Part shown: piece after piece, positions 45,825-56,530 of the stretch | How the letters are laid out: every line of letters starts with the position of its first letter | Position numbering within the stretch: the first letter of the stretch is position 1 | From: Saliniradius amylolyticus | GTDB taxonomy: Bacteria > Pseudomonadota > Gammaproteobacteria > Enterobacterales > Alteromonadaceae | DNA: 64,000 nucleotides | Reading direction: 5' to 3' | Assembly (NCBI RefSeq): GCF_003143555.1 | Contig: NZ_CP029347.1 | Coordinates: 1,302,001 to 1,366,000, forward strand | Position numbers and translations under genes: made by a program | Notes under the pieces: generated by a model | The model's database searches: none | The model's input: only the letters and a program-made list of their open reading frames with translations | What the model was told of the DNA's origin: nothing

Positions 45825-46015
45825 CGTGTTCTCCAATTATTATTGTTGCACATTGAAATGTGCTTTGTTTCATAACCAGAATATGACGTTGAAAATAACG
45901 CGGCAAGAGCAATGTTGCTTATTTGAGTATAAAAACTCATCAGACGAGTATAGATATACTAACAGTTGGTCTCTGGGAAGGCTCAACACGGCGCTGAGCC
46001 TCCCATGGAGAAAAA

Positions 46016-49000
46016 TTATTTTACACCCAGTCGACCGACCAGTTGACGGCTGTCCTGAAACAGGTTGACCGTCTTGCGTCGCAGCTTAAGTAACAGTAGA
46101 TAGGCAAGCGGCACCAAAAATAAGCTGGTCAGGGTAGAGAAGATCAAGCCCCCAATAATGGCAATGGCCATAGGGGAGTAGGGCGGCCCATCGCCACCAA
46201 TCTTGGTACTACCCAAAGCCAGAGGCACCAGGCCGAGCACCGTCGTGGCTACTGTCATCAGAATAGGTCGTACCCGAGTCGAGCAACCGTCCATGATCGC
46301 CTGCGGTACACTCAGGCCTGAGTTCACCAACTGATTGATTCTGTCCACCAGGACGATGCCGTTGTTCACCACAATGCCCATCAGTATCAACATGCCGATC
46401 ATGGCCATAATGGACATAGAGGTTCCGGTGAGCATAAAGGCCCAGAATACCCCGGTAAAAGAAAACAGCAGCGAGGTGATTACCGCTGTGGGCAGAAGCA
46501 AGGACTCAAACAAAGCCGCCATCACCACATAGATCATGCAGATGGCCAGCAGCATATTGAGTTGCATCACCGCTCGGTTACGGTTGTTATTGTTAAAGCT
46601 GCCGCCGAACTGCCAGGCATAGCCAGTGGGCAGCGCGATATTGTCCATCATGGTTCGGATCTGTGTTTGTGCCTGCCCCAGAGTCATCTCTTCACCGAGG
46701 TTTGCGCCTATGGTCAGGGCGGTTTGACGCTCGTGGCGGCGGATTTCTGACATTCTGGGGGCCAATGAGAGATCCGCCACCATGTCCAGAGTCACTGTCT
46801 TATCCCCCTGACGCAGCAGCGGCAAGTGACGCAGTTTATCCACCGAGTGCTGAATCCGGCGGTCAAACAACAGACGGATGTCTTCCTCACCGGTATCACC
46901 ATGACGGAAGGTGCGAAGATTGCTACCTCTGAGAGCCGTGGCGACACTATTGGCTACTTGTCCGGCGCTTAATCCGTAACGATAGGCCTTCTGACGATCC
47001 ACCTTAATGCGCAGTTCCTGTTGCTCGCTGTTGATGTCGGCGCGCACATCGGTCAGACCATTGATACTTCCCAGCACGGGTACCACACGATCGGCGATCT
47101 TCATCAGTACATCGGAAGATTGCCCCAGTAGGGTGATTTTAACGCCACCTCCCATGCCTGTGTTCCACTGAAAACTGGGCTTGGCGCGTACAAAGCTGGG
47201 CATGTCTTCCATGATCAGCGCCTTGATATCGGCAGCCTTTACAGGCACCTCGTCATTTAAGGTAATGCCGGATACCGCATGACCGGGGTTGTAATAGGAG
47301 TACACTTGCTTAATGTGAAAGCGATCCTGATTGGCATAGAGGTATGCTTCCATCCGATCCACTTCTTTTTCCACCTCATCCAGGCTGTAATTACCCTGAA
47401 TGTGGTAGGCCAACCAGAGCTGCTTATCCGGGCCTTCATTGGCTTCGTCATTAGACACTACACCCATCGGAATAGCGGTGCTGAACAGAATCAATATGGC
47501 AATAGCGGCCGTGGCTCCCTGGTGTTTAAGCGTCCATGCCAACGCCTTTAAGTACCCTCGCTTTATCGGGCCCTCAGGTTTTGTAGCCTGAGTGTCCTTC
47601 AGCTTTATTCTGGTGCTCAAAAGCGGGATCAGGGTCTGAGCGATAAGCAGTGATGCTAATAATGATATACAGATGGCAATGGCAACATGTTCTAAGAACA
47701 CGGTGACGTTGACCTTTTCACCGACAATGTTCGGCAGAAACACGATCATGGTGGTGATGGTACCGGCAATAACGGCCAAACTGACCTTGCTGACCCCGGC
47801 CTTGGTGGCAGCGATGGGGTCCTTGATATGAGCCCGCTCCTGAACGATGCTTTCGGTGACGACTACCGCATTGTCCACCAACATGCCCACTGCCAGCATC
47901 AGGCCCATCAAAGACAGTATATTGAGACTGTAGCCAAAGAAGTACATGGCACCGAGAGTGATGCACAGTGAGAAGGGCACTGACAGAACCACCATTAAAG
48001 TGGAACTGAATTGCCGCAGGAAGGCGTACAACACGAGTATGGATAGTACAGCGCCGATAAGGCCGGCTTCCACCAGATCGCCCAGGGAGGACTGAACCGC
48101 GTCGGCCTCGTCATTCATGATAAACAGGTTGATGCCGTTAAATGCCGGATTCTGGTTAGCCTGATTGACCACCTTCAGTACGGCAGTAGAAACGTTGACC
48201 AGGTTAGATCCGGACTCACGAAAAATGTTAAGACCCACGGCATAAGTGCGATCCAGGTGTCGCCCTTCGGTCCGTTCTGGAGTTTCATAGCCGATATCCG
48301 CAACATCGTCCAAACGCACGCCGGGCTTGATGACCAGATTACGAATATCATCCAGGCTGCGAAACTCACCCTGGGGACTGATCAGGATCTTGCGGTCCAG
48401 AGCCACAAAATCTCCGGCGCTCATGGAAAAGTTGGCTTGTTGAAGACGCTCAGTGAGTTGTGACAGATCCAGATGCAATGCGGCAACCCGGGCAGAGTCC
48501 AGACGGATGGAAATCTGCTTCTTTAACACCCCGTATAACTCTACCTTGGATACGCCCGGAACCCGTTCGATGGGCATTTTCAGGTTGCGCTCCAGAAGAT
48601 CATAAGCATTGGACAGGTCTCGTTCGCTGGAAACGCGCAGCTGGAAGATGGGCATATCACTGGTATTAAACCGATACACCATTACCCGCTGTACGTCTGA
48701 GGGTAGCAGGTGGCGGATAGCGTCGACTTTTTCCCGCGCTTCTATGCTCTTCGCTCGAATATTTTCCCCCCAGTCGAACTGCAGATGCACCACTGATTCG
48801 TTTTCATTGGAGCGGGAGTTGAGTTCCCGGATGCCCGACATCGTGGCGAGAGCTTCTTCGATGGGCTTGGTGATCATGGTTTCCACTTCCGCCGGCGAGG
48901 CGTTCTGATAGGGCACCACCACTACCATTTCAGGGATATCAATACCGGGAAATTTCTCCAGCGGCAGCAATCGGCTGGCAAGCAGCCCAAGCAACAGCAT

Positions 49001-49084
49001 CGACAAGAAGATCATGCCGATGGTCACCGGCCGTTTAATGGCAAAGCTTGCCAGGCCCGCCCCCATAGATTCAAGCTGATTCAT
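46016..49084 (-). CDS. RND efflux permease (second permease of a two-permease pump)
   Basis: A 1022-residue inner-membrane resistance-nodulation-division transporter with the twelve-helix plan: one N-terminal helix, a large periplasmic loop, a helix block including GMLVDNAVVVTESI with the proton-relay Asp-Asn region, a second periplasmic loop and a second block ending at NGIVLVDRINQL. It is the downstream member of a pair that overlaps by 14 bp, as in MdtB-MdtC or similar two-permease pumps. Substrate unknown. Usually the outer-membrane channel is encoded elsewhere, and none is next to this operon. Confidence 0.88.
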   Translation of the reverse strand: MNQLESMGAGLASFAIKRPVTIGMIFLSMLLLGLLASRLLPLEKFPGIDIPEMVVVVPYQNASPAEVETMITKPIEEALATMSGIRELNSRSNENESVVHLQFDWGENIRAKSIEAREKVDAIRHLLPSDVQRVMVYRFNTSDMPIFQLRVSSERDLSNAYDLLERNLKMPIERVPGVSKVELYGVLKKQISIRLDSARVAALHLDLSQLTERLQQANFSMSAGDFVALDRKILISPQGEFRSLDDIRNLVIKPGVRLDDVADIGYETPERTEGRHLDRTYAVGLNIFRESGSNLVNVSTAVLKVVNQANQNPAFNGINLFIMNDEADAVQSSLGDLVEAGLIGAVLSILVLYAFLRQFSSTLMVVLSVPFSLCITLGAMYFFGYSLNILSLMGLMLAVGMLVDNAVVVTESIVQERAHIKDPIAATKAGVSKVSLAVIAGTITTMIVFLPNIVGEKVNVTVFLEHVAIAICISLLASLLIAQTLIPLLSTRIKLKDTQATKPEGPIKRGYLKALAWTLKHQGATAAIAILILFSTAIPMGVVSNDEANEGPDKQLWLAYHIQGNYSLDEVEKEVDRMEAYLYANQDRFHIKQVYSYYNPGHAVSGITLNDEVPVKAADIKALIMEDMPSFVRAKPSFQWNTGMGGGVKITLLGQSSDVLMKIADRVVPVLGSINGLTDVRADINSEQQELRIKVDRQKAYRYGLSAGQVANSVATALRGSNLRTFRHGDTGEEDIRLLFDRRIQHSVDKLRHLPLLRQGDKTVTLDMVADLSLAPRMSEIRRHERQTALTIGANLGEEMTLGQAQTQIRTMMDNIALPTGYAWQFGGSFNNNNRNRAVMQLNMLLAICMIYVVMAALFESLLLPTAVITSLLFSFTGVFWAFMLTGTSMSIMAMIGMLILMGIVVNNGIVLVDRINQLVNSGLSVPQAIMDGCSTRVRPILMTVATTVLGLVPLALGSTKIGGDGPPYSPMAIAIIGGLIFSTLTSLFLVPLAYLLLLKLRRKTVNLFQDSRQLVGRLGVK

Positions 49085-52000
49085 GCTGGGCTCCTTCTAC
49101 TTGCTCGGCGAACACCTTGCGGTCGAACAGGCTGTACAGCACGGGAATCAGTATCAGGGTCAGCACGGTCGCAAACAGCAGACCGAAAATCACCGTCACG
49201 GCCATGGGGGTGCGCACCTCTGCGCCTTCACCCAAACCGATGGCCATGGGGAGTAAACCCAGGGTCGTGGTGAGAGTGGTCATCAGAATGGGTCTTAATC
49301 GACTATGAGCGGCGTCCATGATGGCATTGTGCTTATCCATGCCTGAGTCTCTGAGCTGATTGATTCGATCCACCAAAACAATGGCGTTATTCACCACAAT
49401 GCCCGCCAGCATGATAAGTCCTATGAAGACGACCACACTGATACTGGTACCAGTAATAAGCAAACCATAAATGGAACCTGCTCCGGCAAGGGGCACAGTA
49501 AAGAGGATCAAAAATGGGTGCAGCAGCGATTCAAACTGGGAGGCCATCACCAAATAGACCATAAAGACTGCCAGCAGCAAGGCAAACTGGAGAGACTTGA
49601 AGCTGACGTCCATCTCCTCGCTCTGACCTGCGACATTGGCGTTAATGGTGGCAGGAAGCGTGACTTGAGTCAGTAACCGACGAGCTTCGGCAACCGCCTC
49701 GCTAAGATCGCCAAAGGCAAGATTAGCAGAAATAACCGCGACCCGCTCCTGGCCGATGCGAGTAATTTCGCTGGGACCGGTATCCATACGAATATCGGCG
49801 ACAGCTTCAAGCGGAATAGCCGGAGTCTGACCGGGGTTGACGATCATTGCGCTGATATCCTCGATAGAGTCACGCTGACGCTGCTGAGTTCGTACTAGAA
49901 TATCCACCTTGCGGTCATCAATGGTATAACGACTGGCCACTTCGCCTTCCACCTTGGCGGCGATAAGCTGTGATACCTGAGGGGCGGTCAGGCCCAGCTG
50001 AGCCAATCGGCCATGATTAAACTGAATGCTGAGCTCTGGATGACCGGACTGCAGGCTGGATTCAATGTCGGTAAAGCGGCGGTTATCCTGCATAGCTTCT
50101 AGCACTCGATCCCGGGCGAGAGCGAGTTGGTTCAGGTCGTAGCCGCGCAGCTCAATGGTCAGTGGCGTCGCAAAGCTAAACAGCGCAGGCTGGTCGAAAC
50201 GGGCTGTCACACTGGCCTGTTGGCGCAAGAACTGGCGCATCTGAGCCTGAACTTGCTCAATGGTCGCCGCGTCGGTCCCTTCATTGAGCACCACATTCAG
50301 CTTGCCCCAGTAGTCGCCACCCTGGCTAGGAGACGCGTTCATCAGGCTGCCGGTACCGGCCAGCGAATAGGTACGCTCGACCCCCTCCAGGCCTTGAGTA
50401 AAATCGGCAAGTTTGGCGAGCACCTTATCGGTTTGCTCGATGGGTGCGCCGGTCGGCAGAGTGACTTCCACATAGAATTCGCCCTGAGCCATAGAGGGCA
50501 GCAGTTCCATGCCCAGTCGAGGCAGTAGTGCCAGTGAAGCGCCAGAGATCACAACAATACTGCCCAACACCAGCAAGCGCTGTTTTAAAGCTCCAGGCAG
50601 TAATTTCAGATAAGCGCTTTCGACGGCCTGATACAGCCGGTTAAAGCTCCACAGAAGTGGTGACACCAGTTTGCTGGCGACCCATTTCAGAGCGCGGAAC
50701 AGCGTAAGCCCAGCGGAGCTAAACACCAGGGGAAGGTAGTAAAACACCCCACGAACCAGCCAGCGCAGAGGCAGGGTTAACCAGTACCAAAGTTTGCCTA
50801 ACCGGCTGCTGGGCTGCCACGGCGTGCTGGGGCCCAAATCAATTTGTTGCTGATAGGCTTTGGCTTGTTCGGATTTTTCCCTGGCCGCCAGCATCGGAAT
50901 CAAGGTCAGAGCAACCACCAGTGATACGGCAAGGGCAAAAGTGACAGTGAGGGCCTGATCAGAAAACAGTTGTCCGGCAATCCCTTCGACAAACACCAGT
51001 GGGAAAAATACCGCAATGGTAGTCAGGGTGGACGCGGTAATGGCGGTACTGACCTCTTTGGTGCCTATGGCAGCGGCCTTGAATGGGTTGGGCTGGTGCT
51101 TCTTCTGCCGGTCAATGTTTTCAAGTACCACGATGGCGTTATCCACCAACAGGCCTATAGCCAGGGCGATACCGCCCAAACTCATCATATTCAGGCTAAT
51201 GCCGTTACCCAGCATAAGGTTAAAAGTGGCAATCACCGAAACCGGGATCGACAGTGAAATGATCAGAGTAGGCCAGATGTTGTTTAAAAACAGATACAAC
51301 ACCACCATGGCCAGCAAGCCACCCACAATAGCTGCTGACTGGACTTCGCTGATCGCATTGCTGATAAAGCGGCTTTGATCATAGAGCTGAGTAAACTGGT
51401 AATCTTCTGGCAGGCTGGTATCAAACTGTTTTAAGCGCTGGGCGACATTCTCTGCGACTTGCACGGTGTTGGCGTCGCCTTCCTTATAGATGGCGATTTC
51501 AACCCCTTCGCGGCCGTTGAAGCGAGTTACCGAATCGCGCTCTTTATGGCTGTCTTTGATAATGGCCAGATCGCCCAGGCGAATATTCCGGCCCCCTCGG
51601 GTGGCGATAAAGAGGTCCCGGATTTGGTCGAGCTGCGTAAATTCGTTGAGCGTGCGCACCAGATATTCCTTGGCGCCGTCTTCTACCCGTCCGCCGGAGG
51701 TGTTGATATTCTCAGCCTTGATGCGATCGATAATTTGTTCCAGGCCGATATTCAGCTGGCTGGCTTTTTGTTGATCCACCAGAATCTGGATTTCGTTTTC
51801 CAGGCCTCCGCCCACTTGTACCGAGGCTACCCCTTCCACGGACTCCAGTTTGCGCTTGATCTGTTCTTCGGCGTAATTACGCAGTCCCTTAGTCGTGTCC
51901 TCATCCAGATCCTGATCGCCTTTAGGTGACAGGCCATAGCGAAGAATCGGGTCCATGCTGGGGTTAAAGCGGAGCAGCAGGGGCTTTTCTACATCAAGGG

Positions 52001-52352
52001 GCAGCCTGAGCGTATCGAGTTTTTCTCGCACATCCAGGCTGGCCATATCCATGTCCGTGCCCCAGTTAAATTCCAGGATTACGTCGGACTGACCAGCTTT
52101 GGAGCGAGATGTCACCCGCCGTACACCCTGTACCACGCCAATGCTTTCTTCGATGGGCTTGGACACCAACTGTTCTACTTCTGCTGGGGCCGCACCGGTG
52201 TAATCCGTTCGAATGGTCAGCGTGGGGTAAGACAGTTCGGGCAGTAAATTGAGCGACAATTTCGACAGTGACACCATGCCGAACAGCACGACTGCAAAGG
52301 TAAACATCCAAACCGTGACCGGGCGTTTAACTGCAATATCCACCAATTTCAT
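49071..52352 (-). CDS. RND efflux permease (first permease)
   Basis: A 1093-residue RND transporter. It is longer than its partner mainly because of a loop around residues 495-590 containing PSTPWQPSSRLGKLWYWLTLPLRW plus an amphipathic stretch. The block GLLVDNAIVVLENIDRQKKHQP (relay Asp) and the C-terminal NAIVLVDRINQL are typical, and the segment PSTRWQP-like insert is unusual. It begins 11 bp after the adaptor gene and overlaps the next permease by 14 bp, so all three are made from one transcript. Probably heteromeric with the next permease. Confidence 0.88.
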   Translation of the reverse strand: MKLVDIAVKRPVTVWMFTFAVVLFGMVSLSKLSLNLLPELSYPTLTIRTDYTGAAPAEVEQLVSKPIEESIGVVQGVRRVTSRSKAGQSDVILEFNWGTDMDMASLDVREKLDTLRLPLDVEKPLLLRFNPSMDPILRYGLSPKGDQDLDEDTTKGLRNYAEEQIKRKLESVEGVASVQVGGGLENEIQILVDQQKASQLNIGLEQIIDRIKAENINTSGGRVEDGAKEYLVRTLNEFTQLDQIRDLFIATRGGRNIRLGDLAIIKDSHKERDSVTRFNGREGVEIAIYKEGDANTVQVAENVAQRLKQFDTSLPEDYQFTQLYDQSRFISNAISEVQSAAIVGGLLAMVVLYLFLNNIWPTLIISLSIPVSVIATFNLMLGNGISLNMMSLGGIALAIGLLVDNAIVVLENIDRQKKHQPNPFKAAAIGTKEVSTAITASTLTTIAVFFPLVFVEGIAGQLFSDQALTVTFALAVSLVVALTLIPMLAAREKSEQAKAYQQQIDLGPSTPWQPSSRLGKLWYWLTLPLRWLVRGVFYYLPLVFSSAGLTLFRALKWVASKLVSPLLWSFNRLYQAVESAYLKLLPGALKQRLLVLGSIVVISGASLALLPRLGMELLPSMAQGEFYVEVTLPTGAPIEQTDKVLAKLADFTQGLEGVERTYSLAGTGSLMNASPSQGGDYWGKLNVVLNEGTDAATIEQVQAQMRQFLRQQASVTARFDQPALFSFATPLTIELRGYDLNQLALARDRVLEAMQDNRRFTDIESSLQSGHPELSIQFNHGRLAQLGLTAPQVSQLIAAKVEGEVASRYTIDDRKVDILVRTQQRQRDSIEDISAMIVNPGQTPAIPLEAVADIRMDTGPSEITRIGQERVAVISANLAFGDLSEAVAEARRLLTQVTLPATINANVAGQSEEMDVSFKSLQFALLLAVFMVYLVMASQFESLLHPFLILFTVPLAGAGSIYGLLITGTSISVVVFIGLIMLAGIVVNNAIVLVDRINQLRDSGMDKHNAIMDAAHSRLRPILMTTLTTTLGLLPMAIGLGEGAEVRTPMAVTVIFGLLFATVLTLILIPVLYSLFDRKVFAEQVEGAQHESA

Positions 52353-52363
52353 TGCACTGTTCC

Positions 52364-53428
52364 TTAGCTGTTAACGATTTCGACAGGGGCTTCGTCTTTG
52401 AGGTTGTGTTGGCCGGTAACCACCACTTGCTCATCGCCGTTGAGTCCACTAAGGACTTCCACCCATTCGCCTTGCTGATAGCCGGTTTTAATTTCCACCT
52501 TGGAAGCGACCCCATCTTTAACCACAAACACATTGGTGCGATTGTCCTGATTGATCACCGCCCGGCGAGACAACAAGGTGGCGTTATTGTGAGTGTCGTA
52601 GTTGAGACTGACCTCGGAAAACATGCCAGCTTTAAGGCGGTTCTCTTCGTTGGGTACCCGCAGGGTGACCTTAAAGGTACCGGTAGTTGCATCGATAACG
52701 GGGCTGATGCGCTCCACATAAGCACTGACCTGAGCGTCACCCAAAGCGGCAATGCTCAGGCTGGCGGCTTGATCCACATGCACTCGGGGCAGCTCCTTTT
52801 CGGGGAGATGCACGATACCGTAGAGTTGCTTCTGCTGAACAATATGGAACATGCGCTCACGTTGGAATGATTCGGTCAGATTACCCACCTTAGCGTTACG
52901 CTCGGCGATAAAACCCGCGATGGGCGCGGTGATGGTGGTTTCTGACAGGTCCAGCTTGGCGATTTCCAGGTTAGCTTTGGCAGCATCATACTGTGCGGAG
53001 AGTTTGTCGTAGACATCGTCGCTGACCAGTTGTCGGCGGTGCATATCCTTAACCTTGGCTAATTCCTTTTCGATACCGGCAAGATTAGCTTTGGCTTTTT
53101 GCAGGTTGAGCTTATAACGCTCGGTTTCTAGCTTCGCCAGGGGTTGTCCTTGCTGCACATAGTCGCCTTCTTCCACTAGAATCTCGCGGATAATGCCGGA
53201 GGCTCTTGCCACAACGAAGGCTTCTTCCTTAGCCTCCAGAATCGCGGTAGTGGAGTAGGCCGAGGAAATATCACCGGTTTTAAGACCCGTGGTTTCCACT
53301 GGAATGGCCACTGTCTCCGTTTCTTCTTTTTGATGATCGGCACTGGCACCGGCGCTGTTGCAGCCGCTGAGTAAAGCGCTGCCCGCAATGGCCACAGTGG
53401 CAAATAGCATTCGGTAACTGGTTAACAT
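52364..53428 (-). CDS. RND efflux periplasmic adaptor (membrane fusion) lipoprotein
   Basis: A 354-residue adaptor with a lipobox LSGC at Cys22, so it is lipid-anchored to the inner membrane. Order of domains: barrel-sandwich strand near VVARASGIIREILVEEGDYVQQGQPLAKLE, a coiled-coil hairpin (KLNLQKAKANLAGIEKELAKVKDMHRRQ), lipoyl return, a beta barrel (RISPVIDATTGTFKVTLRVPN) and a membrane-proximal domain. It links the two RND permeases downstream to an outer-membrane channel that is not encoded in this window. First gene of the operon. Confidence 0.9.
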   Translation of the reverse strand: MLTSYRMLFATVAIAGSALLSGCNSAGASADHQKEETETVAIPVETTGLKTGDISSAYSTTAILEAKEEAFVVARASGIIREILVEEGDYVQQGQPLAKLETERYKLNLQKAKANLAGIEKELAKVKDMHRRQLVSDDVYDKLSAQYDAAKANLEIAKLDLSETTITAPIAGFIAERNAKVGNLTESFQRERMFHIVQQKQLYGIVHLPEKELPRVHVDQAASLSIAALGDAQVSAYVERISPVIDATTGTFKVTLRVPNEENRLKAGMFSEVSLNYDTHNNATLLSRRAVINQDNRTNVFVVKDGVASKVEIKTGYQQGEWVEVLSGLNGDEQVVVTGQHNLKDEAPVEIVNS

Positions 53429-53651
53429 TGTTCTTCCCCTGAATAAGTAATGGACCCGAAAAGCCCCAATTAGAGAGTATTTAGTCGTTTTAGTTGCACA
53501 GCCTGTGCCAAAATAGAAATTCCTTTTATATCATGAGTTTATTTTTGTTAGTCGCAGCGAATTAACAAAAGGTTTAAAACTTGTTGGCTAAAAACACTAA
53601 TTGTTGGCGAGAGTCCCTATCGTACTTAGAAGACGCCAGGCCGTTGGGGAA

Positions 53652-54620
53652 TCAGGCACTCAGTTGTTGGTGGTAGGCAAACAAAGCTGGACTGCCCCCT
53701 GTATGCCAGAACAATACGGGCTTATCGCTATCAAAAAAGCCTTGTTGAACCAGATCCACCAGGCCGGCAAAGGCGCGACCACTGTAGACAGGGTCCAGTA
53801 AAATGCCTTCGGTGCGCGCCAGCATTTGAATGGCCTCGACTTCCTGCTGGCCCAGTACAGCATAACCGCCAGCCATATAGTCGTTGTTCAGTTGCACTTT
53901 ATCGGTGGTGACTTCGGGGGTGAGTAACCGGGTAGTTTGTTGAGTCAGTTTGGTCAGTTGCTGTTCATAAGGACCATCCATAGGATCCTGTTTGTCGATG
54001 CGAATACCCAGTATCTTGGAATTAAGTCCATATTTGGCCTGACCAGCCAGCATTCCTGCATGGGTGCCACCAGAGCATGAAGCAAACAGGATATGGCTGA
54101 ATTCCGGGCCATTTTGCTGTTTTAATTCCTTGATTGCCTCGACATAGCCCAGAGCGCCGATAGGATTGGAGCCTCCATAGGGGACCAGATAAGGTGAGCG
54201 GCCTTGGGCTTTTAACTCACTGACTAATTCAGACAGCGGCTCGCCCCTTCGCTCTCTGCCTGCCCAATGCAATTTGGCACCAAATAACTGGTCCAGGAGA
54301 AGGTTTCCGGTGACAGTATCTGGCGGTTCACTGCCGAGTACCAGATGGCAATCCAGCCCCAGCTTGGCGGCAGCCGCGGCGGTCTGGCGACAATGGTTGG
54401 ATTGAATTGCGCCGGCGGTGACGATGGTGTCGGCTCCGCTTGTCAGGGCATCACCTAGCAAGTACTCAAGTTTACGGGTCTTGTTGCCGCCCAGCGCCAA
54501 ACCGGTTTGATCGTCCCGTTTAATCCAGATATCGGGGCCCCCCAGGGCTTCCGTCAGACGCGGCAGAAACTCAAGTGGTGTGGGTAAATGAGCAAGTGAG
54601 ACTTTATCTATGTTTGGCAT
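53652..54620 (-). CDS. PLP-dependent D-cysteine desulfhydrase / ACC deaminase family protein
   Basis: A 322-residue fold-type II pyridoxal-phosphate enzyme. The cofactor lysine is in LALGGNKTRKLEYLL, followed by GAIQSNHCRQTAAAAAKLG, and the phosphate-binding glycines are in ASCSGGTHAGM. This is the group of D-cysteine desulfhydrase (DcyD/YedO) and 1-aminocyclopropane-1-carboxylate deaminase; the residues that decide between them were not resolved, so D-cysteine desulfhydrase is the more likely but unproven choice. Nearby MscS gene lies 8 bp upstream, so they may be cotranscribed. Confidence 0.82.
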   Translation of the reverse strand: MPNIDKVSLAHLPTPLEFLPRLTEALGGPDIWIKRDDQTGLALGGNKTRKLEYLLGDALTSGADTIVTAGAIQSNHCRQTAAAAAKLGLDCHLVLGSEPPDTVTGNLLLDQLFGAKLHWAGRERRGEPLSELVSELKAQGRSPYLVPYGGSNPIGALGYVEAIKELKQQNGPEFSHILFASCSGGTHAGMLAGQAKYGLNSKILGIRIDKQDPMDGPYEQQLTKLTQQTTRLLTPEVTTDKVQLNNDYMAGGYAVLGQQEVEAIQMLARTEGILLDPVYSGRAFAGLVDLVQQGFFDSDKPVLFWHTGGSPALFAYHQQLSA

Positions 54621-54628
54621 CAGTTTTC

Positions 54629-55159
54629 CTAGTCAGATTCTATGGACTCGGGTTTAGCGTCTACGGGATTTTGAGGTAACTTCACCACTGGGGTTTGTAG
54701 CAGCAAACTGTTGGGGTAAGTGATGAGTTCGCCATCCTGGCGCTGGATAAGCACATGGAAGGTGGTGATCTCTTTGATGGTTCCGGTGACATCATAGTCT
54801 TTATTGACCACCCGCACGCTGTCCCCCACCTTGTAGGGGAAGTTAAAGAAGATCAGTACTCCGGCGGTAATATTACTGAGGATCGACCACTGGGCAAACA
54901 GGGCAACACCTAAAATGGCGAAGGTGGAGGACACAAACAGCATCAGATTCTGATAGTCGATACCCAGTGTCAGTAGCAGCAGAGTTACAAACGCCAGGCT
55001 ATGGGCCAGCCGTACCAATCGTTCTACTAACTGTTTGCGCTGAATGCTGGCCTCTTTGGTGTCCATAACGCGGTTTAGAAAGCTGCCCAGGGCCCGGCGG
55101 GTGAGCAGAAACGCCAGCACCACAGCCAATAACGCCAGGGCGGTTAGGGGAAAAGACAT
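54629..55159 (-). CDS. Short MscS-type mechanosensitive channel
   Basis: A 176-residue membrane protein with two to three hydrophobic segments. The pore-lining helix and beta domain are recognisable in FAILGVALFAQWSILSNITAGVLIFFNFPYKVGDSVRV and DVTGTIKEITTFHVLIQRQDGELITYPNSLLLQTPV. This is the conserved MscS core; the extended C-terminal vestibule domain of E. coli MscS (286 residues) is missing, so it is a short form. It would release solutes at low external osmolarity; the lack of the vestibule could alter selectivity. Eight base pairs upstream of the desulfhydrase-like gene. Confidence 0.8.
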   Translation of the reverse strand: MSFPLTALALLAVVLAFLLTRRALGSFLNRVMDTKEASIQRKQLVERLVRLAHSLAFVTLLLLTLGIDYQNLMLFVSSTFAILGVALFAQWSILSNITAGVLIFFNFPYKVGDSVRVVNKDYDVTGTIKEITTFHVLIQRQDGELITYPNSLLLQTPVVKLPQNPVDAKPESIESD

Positions 55160-55197
55160 TTTAGTCCTGCTGTTATTACTAAGTGTTTATAGCCTAA

Positions 55198-55230
55198 ACA
55201 AAAAAACGCCGCATTGCGCGGCGTTTTTTT
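55198..55230. terminator. Bidirectional Rho-independent terminator between gltA and mscS-like gene
   Basis: AAAAAAACGCCGC and GCGGCGTTTTTTT form a stem with an ATTGC loop. A and T runs of seven flank it, so it can act on both strands; on the minus strand it ends gltA. Confidence 0.9.
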
Positions 55231-55249
55231 AAGTCTTCTGATTGTCGAC

Positions 55250-56530
55250 CTATTTCTTGATCGGCTGGTACGGCTTTTGTGCTTCGCCAGTGTAAAGCTG
55301 ACGAGGACGACCAATCTTCTGGCCTGGCTGAGATAGCATCTCGTGCCAGTGGGAGATCCAGCCCACGGTACGTGCCAGAGCAAAGATACAGGTAAACATA
55401 TTGGTTGGAATACCGATGGCCTTCAGCACGATACCAGAGTAGAAGTCCACATTGGGGAAAAGCTTCTTCTCTTTGAAGTAGTCGTCGCTCAGAGCGATAC
55501 GCTCCAGTTCCATGGCCACGTCCAGCAGAGGATCGTCGATGTTAAGCTCTTCTAAAACTTCATGACAGCTTTCACGCATTACCGTCGCGCGAGGGTCATA
55601 GTTTTTGTATACCCGGTGACCGAAGCCCATCAGACGGAAAGGGTCGTTCTTGTCTTTGGCTTTTTCGATGTAAGTGGGGATTTGATCCACACTGCCGATT
55701 TCCTGCAGCATGTTCAAACAGGCTTCGTTAGCACCGCCATGTGCTGGGCCCCAAAGTGAAGCAACACCAGCAGCGATACAGGCGTAGGGATTGGCGCCCG
55801 ACGAGCCGGCCAAACGCACCGTTGAGGTTGAGGCGTTTTGTTCGTGGTCGGCATGCAGGGTGAAGATACGGTCCATTGCGCGCACAACCGCAGCACTTGG
55901 CTTGTACTCTTCCGCCGGTACCGAGAACATCATATTCAGGAAGTTTTCGGCAAAGGATTTGCTGTTATCGGGATAAACAAACGGCTGACCAATGTTGTAC
56001 TTGTAACACATGGCAACCAGCGTCGGCATTTTTGCCACTAAGCGATAGGCGCTACGCAGACGCTGCTCGGGGTCATGAATGTTCAGGTCGTCATGGTAAA
56101 ATGACGAAAGGGCACCGACTGTGCCGCACAGCATAGCCATAGGGTGTGCATCGCGGCGGAAACCACGGAAGAAGTTGTTCACCTGATCGTGCACCAAGGT
56201 ATGGTGGGTGATGGTATGCTTGAATTCGGCGTACTGCTCAGCGGACGGTGCTTCACCGTGTAGCAGCATGTAGCAAACTTCCAGAAACTCGGCGTCCCGG
56301 GCCAGTTCTTCGATAGAGTAGCCGCGGTGCAGCAGAACACCATTTTGACCATCGATGTAGGTGATGTCAGATTCGCAGGAACTGGTGGCGGTGAAGCCAG
56401 GATCGTGAGTGAAGTAACCGTGTTTACCCAGGTTACGCACGTCGATGACATCATGTCCTGCGGTTCCTGATAGCACAGGAAGCTCAATCTCCTTGTCGCC
56501 TACTTTTAGGATGGCGTTGTTATCTGCCAT
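55250..56530 (-). CDS. gltA: Type II citrate synthase
   Basis: A 426-residue enzyme condensing acetyl-CoA with oxaloacetate, the entry step of the TCA cycle. Active-site residues are in [15 protein letters not shown] (His), [17 protein letters not shown] (His) and NVDFYSGI (Asp). Type II hexameric enzymes are about 427 residues and NADH-inhibited, like E. coli GltA. It is divergent from the sdh operon, the same arrangement as in E. coli. It ends at a strong terminator. Confidence 0.96.
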   Translation of the reverse strand: MADNNAILKVGDKEIELPVLSGTAGHDVIDVRNLGKHGYFTHDPGFTATSSCESDITYIDGQNGVLLHRGYSIEELARDAEFLEVCYMLLHGEAPSAEQYAEFKHTITHHTLVHDQVNNFFRGFRRDAHPMAMLCGTVGALSSFYHDDLNIHDPEQRLRSAYRLVAKMPTLVAMCYKYNIGQPFVYPDNSKSFAENFLNMMFSVPAEEYKPSAAVVRAMDRIFTLHADHEQNASTSTVRLAGSSGANPYACIAAGVASLWGPAHGGANEACLNMLQEIGSVDQIPTYIEKAKDKNDPFRLMGFGHRVYKNYDPRATVMRESCHEVLEELNIDDPLLDVAMELERIALSDDYFKEKKLFPNVDFYSGIVLKAIGIPTNMFTCIFALARTVGWISHWHEMLSQPGQKIGRPRQLYTGEAQKPYQPIKK

